From contig JAQBNI010000152.1 of the NCBI GenBank assembly GCA_028288625.1, positions 1 through 64,000 of the forward strand: DNA of 64,000 bases. Direction: 5' to 3'. This stretch comes from Bacteroidota bacterium. Its GTDB lineage: Bacteria; Bacteroidota; Bacteroidia; Chitinophagales; JADIYW01. Positions 35,826-46,500 of this stretch are shown piece after piece. The number at the start of each line of letters is the position of its first letter. Position 1 is the first letter of the stretch. A model generated the notes under the pieces. It was given only the letters and a program-made list of their open reading frames with translations. It searched no databases and was not told the DNA's origin. Position numbers and translations under genes: made by a program.

Positions 35826-35853
35826 TTATTCGGATATTTGCAGTCCTAAATTT

Positions 35854-36072
35854 ATGGGTAAAACAGATTTAATAAAATTAGATGGTACGATCACGGAAGC
35901 TTTATCTAACGCGATGTTTCGCGTGAAATTGGAAAACGGCCACGAAATTTTAGCTACAATATCCGGCAAGATGCGTATGAACTACATACGGATTCTCCCG
36001 GGCGACAAAGTCGCAGTTGAAATTTCTCCGTACGATCTCTCCAGGGGAAGAATAACATTCAGATATAAGTAA
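35854..36072 (+). CDS. infA: Translation initiation factor IF-1
   Basis: 72 residues, an S1-type OB fold ([61 protein letters not shown]). GATATTTG, one mismatch from the -7 consensus, lies just upstream (about 35841), so a minor internal promoter is possible. Confidence 0.96.
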   Translation: MGKTDLIKLDGTITEALSNAMFRVKLENGHEILATISGKMRMNYIRILPGDKVAVEISPYDLSRGRITFRYK

Positions 36073-36112
36073 TAAACAGCCGGCTAAAAATCGGCATATA
36101 AAATAAAAAGAA

Positions 36113-36229
36113 ATGAAGGTTAAAGCATCAGTAAAGAAACGAAGCGAAGACTGCATCATCGTGCGCAGGAAGGGCAGAGTTTATGTAGTGAATAAGAAGA
36201 ATCCAAAATTTAAACAAAGACAAGGGTAA
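36113..36229 (+). CDS. rpmJ: 50S ribosomal protein L36, zinc-free form
   Basis: 38 residues ([38 protein letters not shown]). The zinc-ribbon ligands of standard L36 (C11, C14, C27, H33) are reduced to C14 alone; Ser, Asn and Phe stand at the other places. Such zinc-independent L36 is known in this phylum. Confidence 0.93.
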   Translation: MKVKASVKKRSEDCIIVRRKGRVYVVNKKNPKFKQRQG

Positions 36230-36233
36230 TACA

Positions 36234-36611
36234 ATGGCTAGAGTATCAGGTATAGATCTTCCCAAAAATAAAAGAGGCTTCGTTGCCTTAACTTATATTT
36301 ATGGAATAGGCAGATCAACGGCAAAGTACATTTTAGAAACTGCACAAGTTGATCCGCAAAAAAAAGTGCACGAATGGAATGATGATGAAGCAACCGCAAT
36401 TCGTAACGCGATCAACGCGGAAGTGAAAGTGGAAGGCGCTCTTCGTTCTGAAGTTCAGTTAAACATCAAGCGATTGATGGATATCGGTTCTTACCGTGGC
36501 ATCCGTCATCGTAAAGGCTTGCCGGTTCGCGGACAAAGCACAAAACGTAATGCGCGTACAAGAAAAGGTAAACGTAAAACAGTAGCGGGAAAGAAGAAAG
36601 TAACTAAATAA
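36234..36611 (+). CDS. rpsM: 30S ribosomal protein S13
   Basis: 125 residues ([66 protein letters not shown]). Contacts tRNA and bridges to the large subunit. Starts 4 nt after rpmJ. Confidence 0.97.
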   Translation: MARVSGIDLPKNKRGFVALTYIYGIGRSTAKYILETAQVDPQKKVHEWNDDEATAIRNAINAEVKVEGALRSEVQLNIKRLMDIGSYRGIRHRKGLPVRGQSTKRNARTRKGKRKTVAGKKKVTK

Positions 36612-36631
36612 TAATTCTTGAAGAGCTTATA

Positions 36632-37030
36632 ATGGCAACAACAACAACAACAAAAAAGACGACGAAAAAAAGAGTAGTGAAAGTGGAAGCTGAAGGCTAT
36701 GTTTATGTCAAAGCGACTTTCAACAACATCATCATCTCTTATACAAATAAAGGCGGACAAGTGATCTCCTGGAGCAGCGCGGGAAAATGCGGCTTTAAAG
36801 GATCTAAGAAAAGCACGCCGTACGCAGCACAAATGGCAGCGCAGGATGCAGGTTCAAAAGCATACGAAGCAGGTTTGAGAAGAGTGGAAGTATTTGTAAA
36901 AGGACCGGGCGGCGGAAGAGAATCTGCTATCCGTACGATCGGGAATGCAGGCATTGAAGTTACTGTGATCCGGGACGTTACACCGTTGCCGCACAATGGC
37001 TGTCGTCCACCAAAGAAACGTAGAGTATAA
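36632..37030 (+). CDS. rpsK: 30S ribosomal protein S11
   Basis: 132 residues. A Thr/Lys-rich leader ([13 protein letters not shown]) precedes the core ([65 protein letters not shown]). Platform protein lining the mRNA exit, where the Bacteroidota ribosome hides its anti-Shine-Dalgarno end. Confidence 0.97.
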   Translation: MATTTTTKKTTKKRVVKVEAEGYVYVKATFNNIIISYTNKGGQVISWSSAGKCGFKGSKKSTPYAAQMAAQDAGSKAYEAGLRRVEVFVKGPGGGRESAIRTIGNAGIEVTVIRDVTPLPHNGCRPPKKRRV

Positions 37031-37067
37031 AAATTATAAATAATGAATTTTGAATGAGATTTTAATA

Positions 37068-37098
37068 ATTCAACATTCAACATTCAACATTCAACATT
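37068..37098. repeat. Tandem ATTCAAC repeat before rpsD
   Basis: About 4.4 direct copies of the 7-mer ATTCAAC, ending 7 nt before the rpsD ATG. The inverse word TTGAAT occurs just upstream (37050-37055), so a small hairpin is possible. Confidence 0.8.
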
Positions 37099-37105
37099 AA
37101 CAGAA

Positions 37106-37714
37106 ATGGCAAGATATACAGGACCACGTACTAAAAAATCAAGAACATTCGGAGATGCGATCTTCGGATATGATAAATCATTCGAGAAAAGAAAATATGC
37201 TCCGGGTCAGCATGGCAATTCACGTAAGCGTTCACAGCAATCGGAATATGCAGTTCAGTTAAAAGAAAAACAAAAAGCGAAATATATGTACGGCGTTTTG
37301 GAAAGACAGTTCTACAAAACGTTTGAAGAAGCTGCACGTAAGCACGGTGTAACAGGTGAAAACTTGTTGCGTTTGCTGGAACAGCGCTTAGACAATACGA
37401 TCTACCGTTTAGGTTTTGCACCTACACGCAGCGCGGCTCGCCAGCTGGTCAATCACAAGCACATTACAGTGAACGGAAGAATTTTAAATATTCCTTCTTA
37501 CACCGTAAAGATTGGTGATGTTGTGGGCATCCGTGAGAAGTCAAAGAATCTGGATGTTGTACAGGATACATTAAAAGGAGCGAGAGTAAAGAAATACGGC
37601 TGGCTGGAATTGAATTCAGAAAAGCTGGAAGGCAAATACCTGGAAATTCCAAACAGGGAACAGATCCCTGAAAACATTAAGGAACAACTGATCGTCGAAT
37701 TATATTCTAAATAA
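37106..37714 (+). CDS. rpsD: 30S ribosomal protein S4
   Basis: 202 residues with the N-terminal S4 helices and an S4 RNA-binding domain ([39 protein letters not shown]). No zinc cysteines are present. S4 is the alpha-operon repressor in enterobacteria. The 75-nt leader here carries the ATTCAAC repeat instead of a recognisable pseudoknot. Confidence 0.97.
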   Translation: MARYTGPRTKKSRTFGDAIFGYDKSFEKRKYAPGQHGNSRKRSQQSEYAVQLKEKQKAKYMYGVLERQFYKTFEEAARKHGVTGENLLRLLEQRLDNTIYRLGFAPTRSAARQLVNHKHITVNGRILNIPSYTVKIGDVVGIREKSKNLDVVQDTLKGARVKKYGWLELNSEKLEGKYLEIPNREQIPENIKEQLIVELYSK

Positions 37715-37779
37715 TTTTTTTGAAGAGAAGGGTTTAATAAACCTATTCAGAATTCACCTTTAAAAAATAAATAACAATT

Positions 37780-38775
37780 ATGGCTATTTTATCATTTCAG
37801 AAACCGGACAAAATTCTATTACAGAAAGCAACGGACTTCGAAGGAACTTTCGAATTCGCTCCGCTTGAACCTGGTTTTGGAAATACAATCGGCAACGCAC
37901 TCCGCAGGGTGTTATTATCTTCTTTAGAAGGATACGCAATTACTGCGATCAAAATTGCGGGAATCAATCACGAATTTTCAACGATCAAGGGCGTTATCGA
38001 AGATGTGACCGAGATCGTGCTCAACATCAAGCAGGTTCGTTTAAAAAGAGTATTGCAGGATGCAGATGCAGGTTTTGAAAAGATCTACATTTCCCTCAAA
38101 AATAAAGAGCAGTTCACTGCAGGAGATATCGAAGCGCATACCAATGTATTCGCGGTAACAAATCCTGAACTCGTGATCTGCAATATGGAAAAGAACGTTC
38201 ATTTGGAACTTGAAATTTCTATCGGAAAAGGAAGAGGTTATGTAGCTGCTGAAGAGCACTATGTTGACAGCTCCATCGTTGGCTTGATCCCTGTAGATTC
38301 TATTTACACGCCGATCAAGAATGTACGTTACAAAATTGAAAACACGCGTGTTGAACAACGTACAGATTTTGAAAAATTGATCATCGATGTAAAAACTGAT
38401 GGTACTATCCACCCGGAAGATGCGGTTAAAGAAGCAGCAAAAATTTTGATCCAGCACTTAATGCTGGTATCTGATGAAAATATCACTTTCGATTCTGAAG
38501 AAAAAGGACAGGAAGAAGTGGTGGATGAGCACATCTTACACATGCGTAAGATCCTCAAAACGCCTTTGGAAGACCTGGATCTTTCCGTACGTGCTTACAA
38601 CTGCTTAAAGGCAGCGAAGATCAATTCATTATCTGAATTGGTGCAGTACGACACGAACGAATTATTAAAGTTCAGAAACTTCGGACGTAAATCGTTAGTG
38701 GAAATTGAAGAATTAATTATCGAGAAAGGAATGCACTTTGGTATGGACCTTTCCAAATTTAAATTAGAAGACTAG
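37780..38775 (+). CDS. rpoA: RNA polymerase alpha subunit
   Basis: 331 residues. N-terminal dimerisation domain ([32 protein letters not shown]) to about 235, linker, then the C-terminal DNA-binding domain with helix-hairpin-helix ([41 protein letters not shown]). The gap before it contains GGTTT-AAT-AAACC (37730-37742), a small hairpin of unknown role. Confidence 0.97.
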   Translation: MAILSFQKPDKILLQKATDFEGTFEFAPLEPGFGNTIGNALRRVLLSSLEGYAITAIKIAGINHEFSTIKGVIEDVTEIVLNIKQVRLKRVLQDADAGFEKIYISLKNKEQFTAGDIEAHTNVFAVTNPELVICNMEKNVHLELEISIGKGRGYVAAEEHYVDSSIVGLIPVDSIYTPIKNVRYKIENTRVEQRTDFEKLIIDVKTDGTIHPEDAVKEAAKILIQHLMLVSDENITFDSEEKGQEEVVDEHILHMRKILKTPLEDLDLSVRAYNCLKAAKINSLSELVQYDTNELLKFRNFGRKSLVEIEELIIEKGMHFGMDLSKFKLED

Positions 38776-38801
38776 TAATAGTCTGCTGAAAACTCAAGAA
38801 A

Positions 38802-39341
38802 ATGAGACACGGAAATAAAATAAATCACTTAGGCAGAAAAACGGGGCACAGGGCTGCGTTGCTGAAGAATTTGTCTGCTGCATTATTTATGCATAAGAGG
38901 ATCGAGACGACAATTGCCAAGGCTAAGGAATTAAGAGGTTATGTTGATCCTTTAATTACAAAGGCAAAAAGTAATACCACACATTCACGCCGCGATGTAT
39001 TCAGCTACTTGCAGGATAAATTCGCTACGCAGGAATTGTTTGATGTGATCGCTGCAAAAGTTGGCGACCGTCCGGGCGGCTACACACGGATCATCCGTTT
39101 AGGTCAACGCCAGGGAGATGCAGCGGAAATGGCAATGATCGAATTGGTGGATTTCAACGAAACCTACCAGCCGAAAAAAGCGAAAACTGCTGAACCTAAG
39201 AAGAAAACACGCCGTGCGGGCACTCCGAAGAAAAAAGTGGAAGATGCTGCTGTAGTGGAGGACGCGAAAGCGGAGGAAACGCCGGTTGTTGAGGAACCAC
39301 AAGTTGATGAAACTCAAACAGAAACAGCGGCAGAAGAGTAA
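38802..39341 (+). CDS. rplQ: 50S ribosomal protein L17 with acidic C-terminal extension
   Basis: 179 residues. The L17 core ([56 protein letters not shown]) ends near 125. Beyond it comes a Lys-rich stretch and then about 35 acidic residues ([20 protein letters not shown]), which E. coli L17 lacks. Last gene of the superoperon. Confidence 0.97.
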   Translation: MRHGNKINHLGRKTGHRAALLKNLSAALFMHKRIETTIAKAKELRGYVDPLITKAKSNTTHSRRDVFSYLQDKFATQELFDVIAAKVGDRPGGYTRIIRLGQRQGDAAEMAMIELVDFNETYQPKKAKTAEPKKKTRRAGTPKKKVEDAAVVEDAKAEETPVVEEPQVDETQTETAAEE

Positions 39342-39367
39342 AAAAATGTTTTTTGCAACACATACAG

Positions 39368-39397
39368 AAGGATAGCGTTATATAGCTATCCTTTTTT
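39368..39397 (+). terminator. Intrinsic terminator of the ribosomal superoperon
   Basis: AAGGATAGC (39368-39376) pairs perfectly with GCTATCCTT (39385-39393) across an 8-nt loop, followed by a run of T to 39397. It sits 26 nt after the rplQ stop and is the only strong terminator between 20845 and this point. Confidence 0.85.
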
Positions 39398-39481
39398 ATT
39401 TTAGGGAAACTGAGAAAAGAGGCGATTGAACATTTACCGGATATTTCCGGTCCGTTTTATTAATGTTTTAAGTTATATGTG

Positions 39482-40087
39482 ATGAAAGGAATATTTTGCC
39501 TGGAAGGGTTTTGGTACGGCGATCACAGGGATCCCACATCCGTGCTGCCGATTTTGGAATTGATCAACCGCTGCCATAAAGTTCCTTTTTTACATCATCG
39601 CTGCGCTACAAAGGAAGAAGTATTATATTCTTTGGAAAGGTGGAAGATGAAATCTTTCAATAATAAATACCCGATCCTTTATCTCGCCTTTCATGGCGAA
39701 AAATACGAGATCAAAATTGGTGCGTACCATTTTACACTGGATGAGCTTGCAGATGTACTGGAAGATAAATGTGAAGGCGTGATCATTCATTTCGGGAGTT
39801 GTCTCACTTTAAAAGTAAGCAAGAACAAGCTCCAGAGTTTTATGGAGAGAACTAAAGCGCTTTGTGTGATGGGATATAAAATGGAAGTTGATTTTATTGA
39901 ATCAACTTCGCTGGACCTGCTCCTTTTTCACAATATTATTGTGGAGGAAATCAAACTGAACCGCACCGGGATTTTTAAAATTTACAGGAACATGATGACG
40001 GGCAGCAAGAAGCAAATGGATAAATTAAAATTTACTATGCAGATCAACGAACGCACAAGGTTTAACAGGAAGAAAGTGAAAGGGTGA
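39482..40087 (+). CDS. Putative caspase-fold (clan CD-like) protein, function unknown
   Basis: 201 residues from the ATG at 39482 (a GTG directly before it is the alternative). A hydrophobic strand ending in His-Gly (ILYLAFHGE, H71-G72) is followed 30 residues later by a hydrophobic strand ending in Cys (GVIIHFGSC, C107). This is the His/Cys layout of caspase, CHAT and gingipain-type clan CD folds. The sequence resembles small uncharacterised Bacteroidota proteins starting with KGIFCLEG, perhaps the DUF6642 family; I am not sure of that name. It lacks a signal peptide. The palindrome ACCGGA-TATT-TCCGGT lies just upstream (39436-39451). Confidence 0.6.
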   Translation: MKGIFCLEGFWYGDHRDPTSVLPILELINRCHKVPFLHHRCATKEEVLYSLERWKMKSFNNKYPILYLAFHGEKYEIKIGAYHFTLDELADVLEDKCEGVIIHFGSCLTLKVSKNKLQSFMERTKALCVMGYKMEVDFIESTSLDLLLFHNIIVEEIKLNRTGIFKIYRNMMTGSKKQMDKLKFTMQINERTRFNRKKVKG

Positions 40088-40091
40088 GGAA

Positions 40092-40188
40092 ATGTTGAAT
40101 GATGAATTTTGAATGATAGTGTGCAATTTCTCCCTTCAGGGGTCGGGGTTTAGAGAATGTTGAATGTTGAATGATGAATGTTGAATGT
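40092..40188. repeat. ATGTTGAAT/ATGATGAAT simple repeats upstream of carA
   Basis: Two blocks, 40092-40117 and 40154-40188, made of degenerate copies of AATGTTG and AATGATG, the reverse complement of the CATTCAAC words found elsewhere. Between them is CTCCCTTCAGGGGTCGGGG (about 40130-40148), which resembles the hairpin at 62406-62430. Both look like remnants of dispersed intergenic elements. Confidence 0.65.
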
Positions 40189-40268
40189 TTGCCTCACCTT
40201 TAATATCAAAAAGTAAGAAACAAATAATAATTTAGCGTTTTAAGCGCCTTGCGGTTAAAAAACCAATT

Positions 40269-41354
40269 ATGCCAACACCAGCCATTTTATTATTAGAAGA
40301 CGGAACATCCTACACCGGGCAAGCCTGCGGCAAGATCGGGACCGCCACCGGGGAAATTTGTTTTAATACATCAATGACAGGTTACCAGGAGCTTTTCACT
40401 GATCCGAGTTATGCAGGACAACTGCTTGTTACCACAAATGTACACGTCGGGAATTATGGCATTAAGAGTGTTGAGGAAGAATCCGCTCACATACAGATTG
40501 CAGGATTGATCTGCCGTGAATACAACAATAATTTTTCACGCAAGCAAGCGGATGAAACGATAGAAGATTATTTTATCCAGAATAATTTAGTAGGAATCAG
40601 CGGGATCGATACGCGCGCCGTAGTTCGTCATGTACGCGAAAAGGGCGCAATGAATGCAATTGTTTCTTCAGAAAATATCGACATCGAATTTCTGAAAAAG
40701 GAATTGAAAAAAGTTCCGAGCATGGAAGGTCTCGAGCTTTCCTCGCAGATCACTACCAACGAATCTTATACGCTCGGTGATGAAAATGCAAAATATAAAA
40801 TTGCAGTATTAGATCTTGGAGTGAAAAAAAATATCCTTCGCAATTTTTTAGAGCGGGATTGTTTTGTAAAAGTGTTTCCTGCAAAAACTTCTTTTGCGGA
40901 GATGAAAAATTTTCAACCGAACGGTTACTTTATTTCCAATGGTCCCGGTGATCCCGGCGTGATGGATTATGCAGTGGATACGGTAAAGCAAATACTGGAT
41001 GAAAATCAGCCGCTGTTCGGTATTTGTTTAGGCAATCAATTGCTTGCACGCGCTGTAGATATCCCGACCTATAAATTGCATCACGGGCACCGCGGAGGCA
41101 ATCATCCGGTAAAGAATTTAAAAACAGGTAAATGCGAAGTAACCACGCAAAATCATGGCTTCTCCGTAGATATGGAAAAACTAAAAGCATCTGATAAAGC
41201 AAAGATGACGCACATCAATTTAAACGATAATACTGTGGAAGGATTGGAGATTGTTGGAAAGAAAGCATTCTCTGTTCAATACCACCCGGAAGCTGCTCCC
41301 GGTCCGCATGATTCAAAATATCTCTTCGATCAGTTTATGGATATGATTGGATAA
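40269..41354 (+). CDS. carA: Carbamoyl-phosphate synthase small subunit
   Basis: 361 residues. N-terminal CPSase domain (ILLLEDGTSYTGQACG; FNTSMTGYQELFTDPSYAGQ), then a class I glutamine amidotransferase with nucleophile in GICLGNQLLA and His/Glu in QYHPEAAPGPHD. Supplies ammonia to CarB for pyrimidine and arginine synthesis. No carB follows. The 181-nt upstream gap holds simple repeats and a GC-rich imperfect palindrome (AGCGTTTTAAGCGC); I find no clear promoter. Confidence 0.96.
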   Translation: MPTPAILLLEDGTSYTGQACGKIGTATGEICFNTSMTGYQELFTDPSYAGQLLVTTNVHVGNYGIKSVEEESAHIQIAGLICREYNNNFSRKQADETIEDYFIQNNLVGISGIDTRAVVRHVREKGAMNAIVSSENIDIEFLKKELKKVPSMEGLELSSQITTNESYTLGDENAKYKIAVLDLGVKKNILRNFLERDCFVKVFPAKTSFAEMKNFQPNGYFISNGPGDPGVMDYAVDTVKQILDENQPLFGICLGNQLLARAVDIPTYKLHHGHRGGNHPVKNLKTGKCEVTTQNHGFSVDMEKLKASDKAKMTHINLNDNTVEGLEIVGKKAFSVQYHPEAAPGPHDSKYLFDQFMDMIG

Positions 41355-41472
41355 TATCATCATCCTGGGTAACGCGAAGGATCTGCCGGACCAACAATCT
41401 AACTTTATTACTCTTCATCAAAAATATAAATACACTTATTATATATCTGAACAAGTTTTTTATCTTTATTAA

Positions 41473-42174
41473 GTGAAGAAAAATTATTTCATAGTTCAGA
41501 GAGGCAGGCAATCGGGTCCAATATCTTTAAGTGAATTGCTTAAGATAAAGTATGAGCCTAACACATTGGTATGGACACAAGGGTTTAAAGAATGGCTAAA
41601 TGTAACTAATAAAGAAGATCTCTTTCAAAAATTAGGCATTACTCTTGAAGACTTACAATCCAATAGTCCTTCACAGACATCTTCCCAACCAAAAGTTTTT
41701 ACAGGCAGCACAGTAATTACCGGCACGCCAAATAGTGCAGGTCCTTTTATTTCAAATGACATCTCCAATACACATGGTTATATACTCGCCGGCAGGGGAA
41801 AAAGATTCCTGGCATTTATTTTTAACTGGATAATGACGGCATTCGCTGCAAAATTAATTCCGAATTCATACGGCGAATACGATGGGTTAGCATTCATATT
41901 TATTCCTTTAACCGCTGTTGTCAGCTACAATCTTTGGAGTGGAAATATCGGGCATAAGATACTTGGCTTAAAAGTAATTCATGCAGTGAGCGGCGAGGAT
42001 ATAAAAAATCCGCTGATTGGTTTTCTCCGGGAATTATCCAAAAACATGTTGATGTGGTTCACGTTGCCCATCATCTGGTTATTGTGGGATAAAAGAAAAC
42101 AAAATGTATACGATAAAATATTCAGAACATTAGTAGTGGAACAACATAAAGCAATACAGGATGCTCATTTTTAA
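41473..42174 (+). CDS. GYF-like plus RDD-family membrane protein
   Basis: 233 residues starting at GTG. An N-terminal GYF_2/DUF4339-type domain (YFIVQRGRQSGPISLSELLK, LVWTQGFKEWLNV) precedes a linker and an RDD domain with about three membrane helices (AGRGKRFLAFIFNWIMTAF, GHKILGLKVIHAVSGED). Cytosolic GYF-like heads fused to RDD are common in Bacteroidota; function unknown. First of three overlapping or adjoining genes. Confidence 0.75.
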   Translation: MKKNYFIVQRGRQSGPISLSELLKIKYEPNTLVWTQGFKEWLNVTNKEDLFQKLGITLEDLQSNSPSQTSSQPKVFTGSTVITGTPNSAGPFISNDISNTHGYILAGRGKRFLAFIFNWIMTAFAAKLIPNSYGEYDGLAFIFIPLTAVVSYNLWSGNIGHKILGLKVIHAVSGEDIKNPLIGFLRELSKNMLMWFTLPIIWLLWDKRKQNVYDKIFRTLVVEQHKAIQDAHF

Positions 42175-42865
42175 TGCTAAAGGTATAGTTGTTGCTTTAG
42201 CAACATTTATTGTATTGGCACTGGTGATCTGGATGGGTTTAAGTGCAGGTGTATCAGTAATCTTAGCAGGTATAACCGCTTTATTTGTATCAGTAAAAAT
42301 GTCGAAAGGATACACAGGCTTTTTTGCTCTTCCTTCTATATTTATCATTCCAACGCACGTATATGCCGGTATAATTATTATAATCGGGATCGCCATTTTT
42401 ATTAAGGAGCCTGTGTTCCTGGAAAAGAAAGCACCACAGGATATAAGAAAGCAATTGGTGGAAAGAGATATCGCATTACTCGATAGCCAGTATGTAAACA
42501 CTGATCCTGTTGCTAATGATTTGAAAGAATATGTAAGCAGTATAGTAATTAAACAAATGAAACCAGGTGAGATAAAATATCTCGTGAAAGAAAATACGGA
42601 TTCCAGTAAAATATTGGTCCTGGTAAAATTTCCACAGATAAAAGAATTGAGAAAAGAAATGCGTTCGGATTTTATTCAGATCATCCACAAGTATTTTAAA
42701 ATGGATGCTGCAAATGCAGGTAAGAAAATATATATCGGCATTGCTGATAACTCTTCGCTCGCCATAACAGATACTCCTGAAAATGGAATTGAATCATCTT
42801 TTTTACTTGCAAACAGCGGGCAGTTGCTGCCATTTTATGGAAATGAAAATCCTGAAAAATATTAA
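42161..42865 (+). CDS. Membrane protein of unknown function
   Basis: 234 residues. Three hydrophobic segments in the first 85 residues are followed by a soluble part of about 150 residues (DIRKQLVERDIALLDSQY, LVLVKFPQIKELRKEM). No recognised family. It overlaps the RDD gene by 14 nt, so the two are probably translated together. Confidence 0.6.
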   Translation: MLIFNAKGIVVALATFIVLALVIWMGLSAGVSVILAGITALFVSVKMSKGYTGFFALPSIFIIPTHVYAGIIIIIGIAIFIKEPVFLEKKAPQDIRKQLVERDIALLDSQYVNTDPVANDLKEYVSSIVIKQMKPGEIKYLVKENTDSSKILVLVKFPQIKELRKEMRSDFIQIIHKYFKMDAANAGKKIYIGIADNSSLAITDTPENGIESSFLLANSGQLLPFYGNENPEKY

Positions 42866-42868
42866 TGT

Positions 42869-43516
42869 ATGGCAAAGATTGGTGTAATCAAAAGGGAATT
42901 GTGGCACAGTGTTGTTGCGGATAAATGTCCAAAGTGCGGAAGTATGTCAGAGTTACAAATAAAGTTTACACAGAACATTTTTGTATTGGGCTTTCCACTG
43001 TTTCCTATGGATAAAAAAGTGGAAATTAAATGTACAAACTGTAACCAGGAAATTCCGCTGCATTATGCTCCAAAATATGTTACTGCAAAATATGAAGAGA
43101 TACGACCGGATTTAAAAACGCCAAAATGGGCATATAGCGGCAGTATACTTTTTGGAGGAGTATTACTCTTTATGTTGATCTATATGCCGATAGAGGCTAA
43201 AAAAAATAAAAAGTATATTGATGCTGCAAAACCCGGCGACATATACAAGGTCAGGTACGAAGACCCGAATGCTATATTTCATAAAGACTTGTATTCTATG
43301 CTGAAAGTCGTGGGGGTTAATGGAAATGATGTTTTTATAGTGCCCTGTATTTATGAAAAGAATAGCAGTGATCTTTCTTCCATAACACGTAAACCTGACG
43401 AGGAGATATGGGGAGATGATACCACATACTACACTAAAGAAACATTAAAGAATATGTTAGAAAACCCGTTTTCCTCTGATAAAAAAGAAATGCTGATCAC
43501 AGATATTGACCGGTAG
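42869..43516 (+). CDS. Zinc-ribbon membrane protein of unknown function
   Basis: 215 residues. A four-Cys zinc ribbon (C20, C23, C55, C58) near the N-terminus, one membrane helix (about 95-113, SGSILFGGVLLFMLIYMPI), then a C-terminal domain of about 100 residues without known motifs. Three nt after the previous gene. Zinc-ribbon/membrane architecture suggests assembly with a partner, perhaps the RDD protein, but nothing in the sequence gives a function. Confidence 0.65.
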   Translation: MAKIGVIKRELWHSVVADKCPKCGSMSELQIKFTQNIFVLGFPLFPMDKKVEIKCTNCNQEIPLHYAPKYVTAKYEEIRPDLKTPKWAYSGSILFGGVLLFMLIYMPIEAKKNKKYIDAAKPGDIYKVRYEDPNAIFHKDLYSMLKVVGVNGNDVFIVPCIYEKNSSDLSSITRKPDEEIWGDDTTYYTKETLKNMLENPFSSDKKEMLITDIDR

Positions 43517-43535
43517 ATTATTCTTCATTTTTTTT

Positions 43536-46500
43536 CTATCTCAGCACCGTCACATTTCCTTTTAGCTTTATCTGCTCTCCATTGATACAAGTCCCTTCAA
43601 AAGAATAACCATAAGCATCTTCCTGTGCAGGTTCTCCTTTATAAATACCATCCCAGCCTTTTGTAAGATCATCCGATTCAAAAACTTTATTTCCCCAGCG
43701 ATCATAAACGACTAAATTGCCCGATTGAAGAATTTTTGAACGTACTTTAAAAATATCATTTACGCCGTCGTAATTTGGTGTAAATGAATTTGGGATAAAA
43801 ACATTTTCTGCATCGCAGTTATTGAATATATCTATAAAAATTGAATCAGATCGTCTGCATCCGCGAAGCAGAAGATCTCCCTCAGAGTTTAAATAAATCC
43901 AGCTTGGTTGATTGATAACGGCGAATGGGTTTCGTATATGACTGTTGCTTAAAATTGCTGAACTGATCCAGTTATAATATAAAGGCTGGGAAGAAATTAC
44001 ATCCAGTTGAATGGTATCTCCGGGAGCAACAATTGTTTCTGAAGCAGTGATGGATAAATCAATTGATTGGACAATCGATAATTTTAAATTTATGATGCTG
44101 TCACATCCGTTGCTGGAAATAAGTGTATCACTATATATTCCAGGTTGATCATAAAAATGATTACCAATATGAATTCTATGACCTATGCAAATAGTTGTAT
44201 CAATATTTCTTATGCCTTTTTTTAAGACTGTAAGATTTAATGTATAAAAGGTATCGCATGAAGAAGATAAAATAGTATCTGTATACGTCCCGCTATTTGT
44301 GTAAACATGATTATTAAGAGTTGCGCTTTCACCTTCACAAATCGTATTGTTTAAAGTATATGCGGCATTGCTGACAAGCCGGTAAGTAGTGCTAAAAGAA
44401 TCCTTGCAGTTATTGATGTTGACGAATCTAATTATGTGATATAAACCAGTATCTGCAGAAACAACACCATTAATGCGCATGGTGTCACCAATAAATACAG
44501 TACCATCAGGTCTCGTCCAGTAATATGTAAAAAAGGGCGACGACTGATAAAACAAAATCACGTTTCCTCCGATACATGAAGAGCCTATTATATTAACCGG
44601 TGGAAAGATCAACGTATCTACTCCAAAGTTTAAAATATTAGAGTTACCGCAGGCATCTACAATTCGGGTGACGTAATCTCCAATAGGAATAAAATCAAAT
44701 ACATTGGAAGTTTGTAAAGGATACAATTTCGGTCCGGAGATTACTTCATATTGGTAAGGTGGAAGTCCTTTTGTACTATCCGGATGTAATTCTGCATAAC
44801 GGTTGCCGTTGCAATAAATAATTGAAAAACTGGCGACTTGAGGAGGACGATACAAAGGTATTTCAACAGTATCATAAGCTATCCAGCAATTTTTAATATT
44901 TTCATTGATAGGCTCTCCATTTTGAGGATACTCAATTTGAAGAGTATACTTGCCGGATGGAATAGAAGTAATGGAGTCGAATAGGTTAAGGTAATCATGG
45001 TAGTCATAAATACGTCTTCCCGAGTCATTATAAATAGATGCGCTCAAAAAATAAGCATCATAACAATTTGTTTTATAGTATAAAATATTTTCACCTAAAC
45101 ATCCTCTTTTATACCATGATGTATGATGAAGTAAAGTCAAATTACTTTCTAAAACAGTAACCGAATCAAAAACTATATTTCCACAAGAATCTGTTACCTT
45201 GAATTTATAAATCCCTTCGGGTAAATTTTTTAGGTCTATATAGAAATAATCTATTACGCTAATACCACCTGTGTAAATTCCGTCTGCAGAAAAATGCGTA
45301 TAGGTTTTAGGATAAATAATAGAATCTGAATAGCTGTATTTAGGCGTTGTACTATGCAAGTATCGGGGACCCGATAAAATTTCCAACTTTAATCCCGGTC
45401 CGAAACCATAAAACCGTAATTCAGAGGCAGCCGTTGAATCGATACAACCGTCATATACAAGTGATCGTACAAAAGGCTTTCCAACACTTGGAAAAATAGT
45501 ATCAAATGAATATACAGTACCACATTTGTCAGTAATGGTTATCAGATAGTTTCTGCCGGAAACTTTTGGGGTAATGTTTAGTAATCCTGAAAAGATCTGT
45601 GACGTCTGAACAATTTTATTTGAATCAACGTCTTTAACGGTCATGGTTAAAGGATATTTTGGATCTAAATAATAGTACCCAAAGCCTCCATACACATTCC
45701 GATAGATGTCCAATATTGCACCTAAATCTCCTGTGCAAGTATGTTCACTATACCATAGTCTAACGGTAAATAAGAATTCCGGAATTTTTTTTGTAAATGA
45801 AATCTTTCTACCACAATCGTCAAATAAAACATAACTGAAATTCGAATTATAGGTTACATTCGGAAAAGTATCTGTTATAGAATATTCATTTACTCCTGTT
45901 CGATAATAATTTGATTGATCGAGTTTAGGATATACAAATTTTGTTATGGTATCATTTAAATGATACATCACCAGTTTCAGCGGAGAAGTATAATGGAGGT
46001 TGGAACTAAAAAATACAAAATTCAGCCTTATGGTATCGCAGCCAATTTTACTAACTCTTGCATTATCAACCCCCGAAAAAACTGTGTCGGTGTTTTCAAT
46101 AATAATTGTCCGTGTAACAAAATTCTGACAGGAATCATACATCCGTAAAGTATACGTACTTGACTTTAAATTATTAAACGTATCGCTGTTTTGTGTTGTT
46201 ACTACACTTGTTATTGTGTTCGTCAAAACCCAATTATATGGCTTTCTTCCTGTGGACGAAATGGGGTGACCAATGATCTGTCCATCGCTTCCCCCATAAC
46301 ATGTAGGTAAATTTCCAACAGGTATAAAATCCGGTACTACATAGCCGGAACCTTTTATAATCACCGTTTGTGTATCCCTTTCTCCGGTAATATTTGTAGC
46401 AGCAACCACATAAGTTCCGGGAAATAATCCCTGGAACAAAGAATCACTCTGCAATGGTCTTGTTTCAGGTCCTGAGAGAATGGAATACAATACAGGCGGT

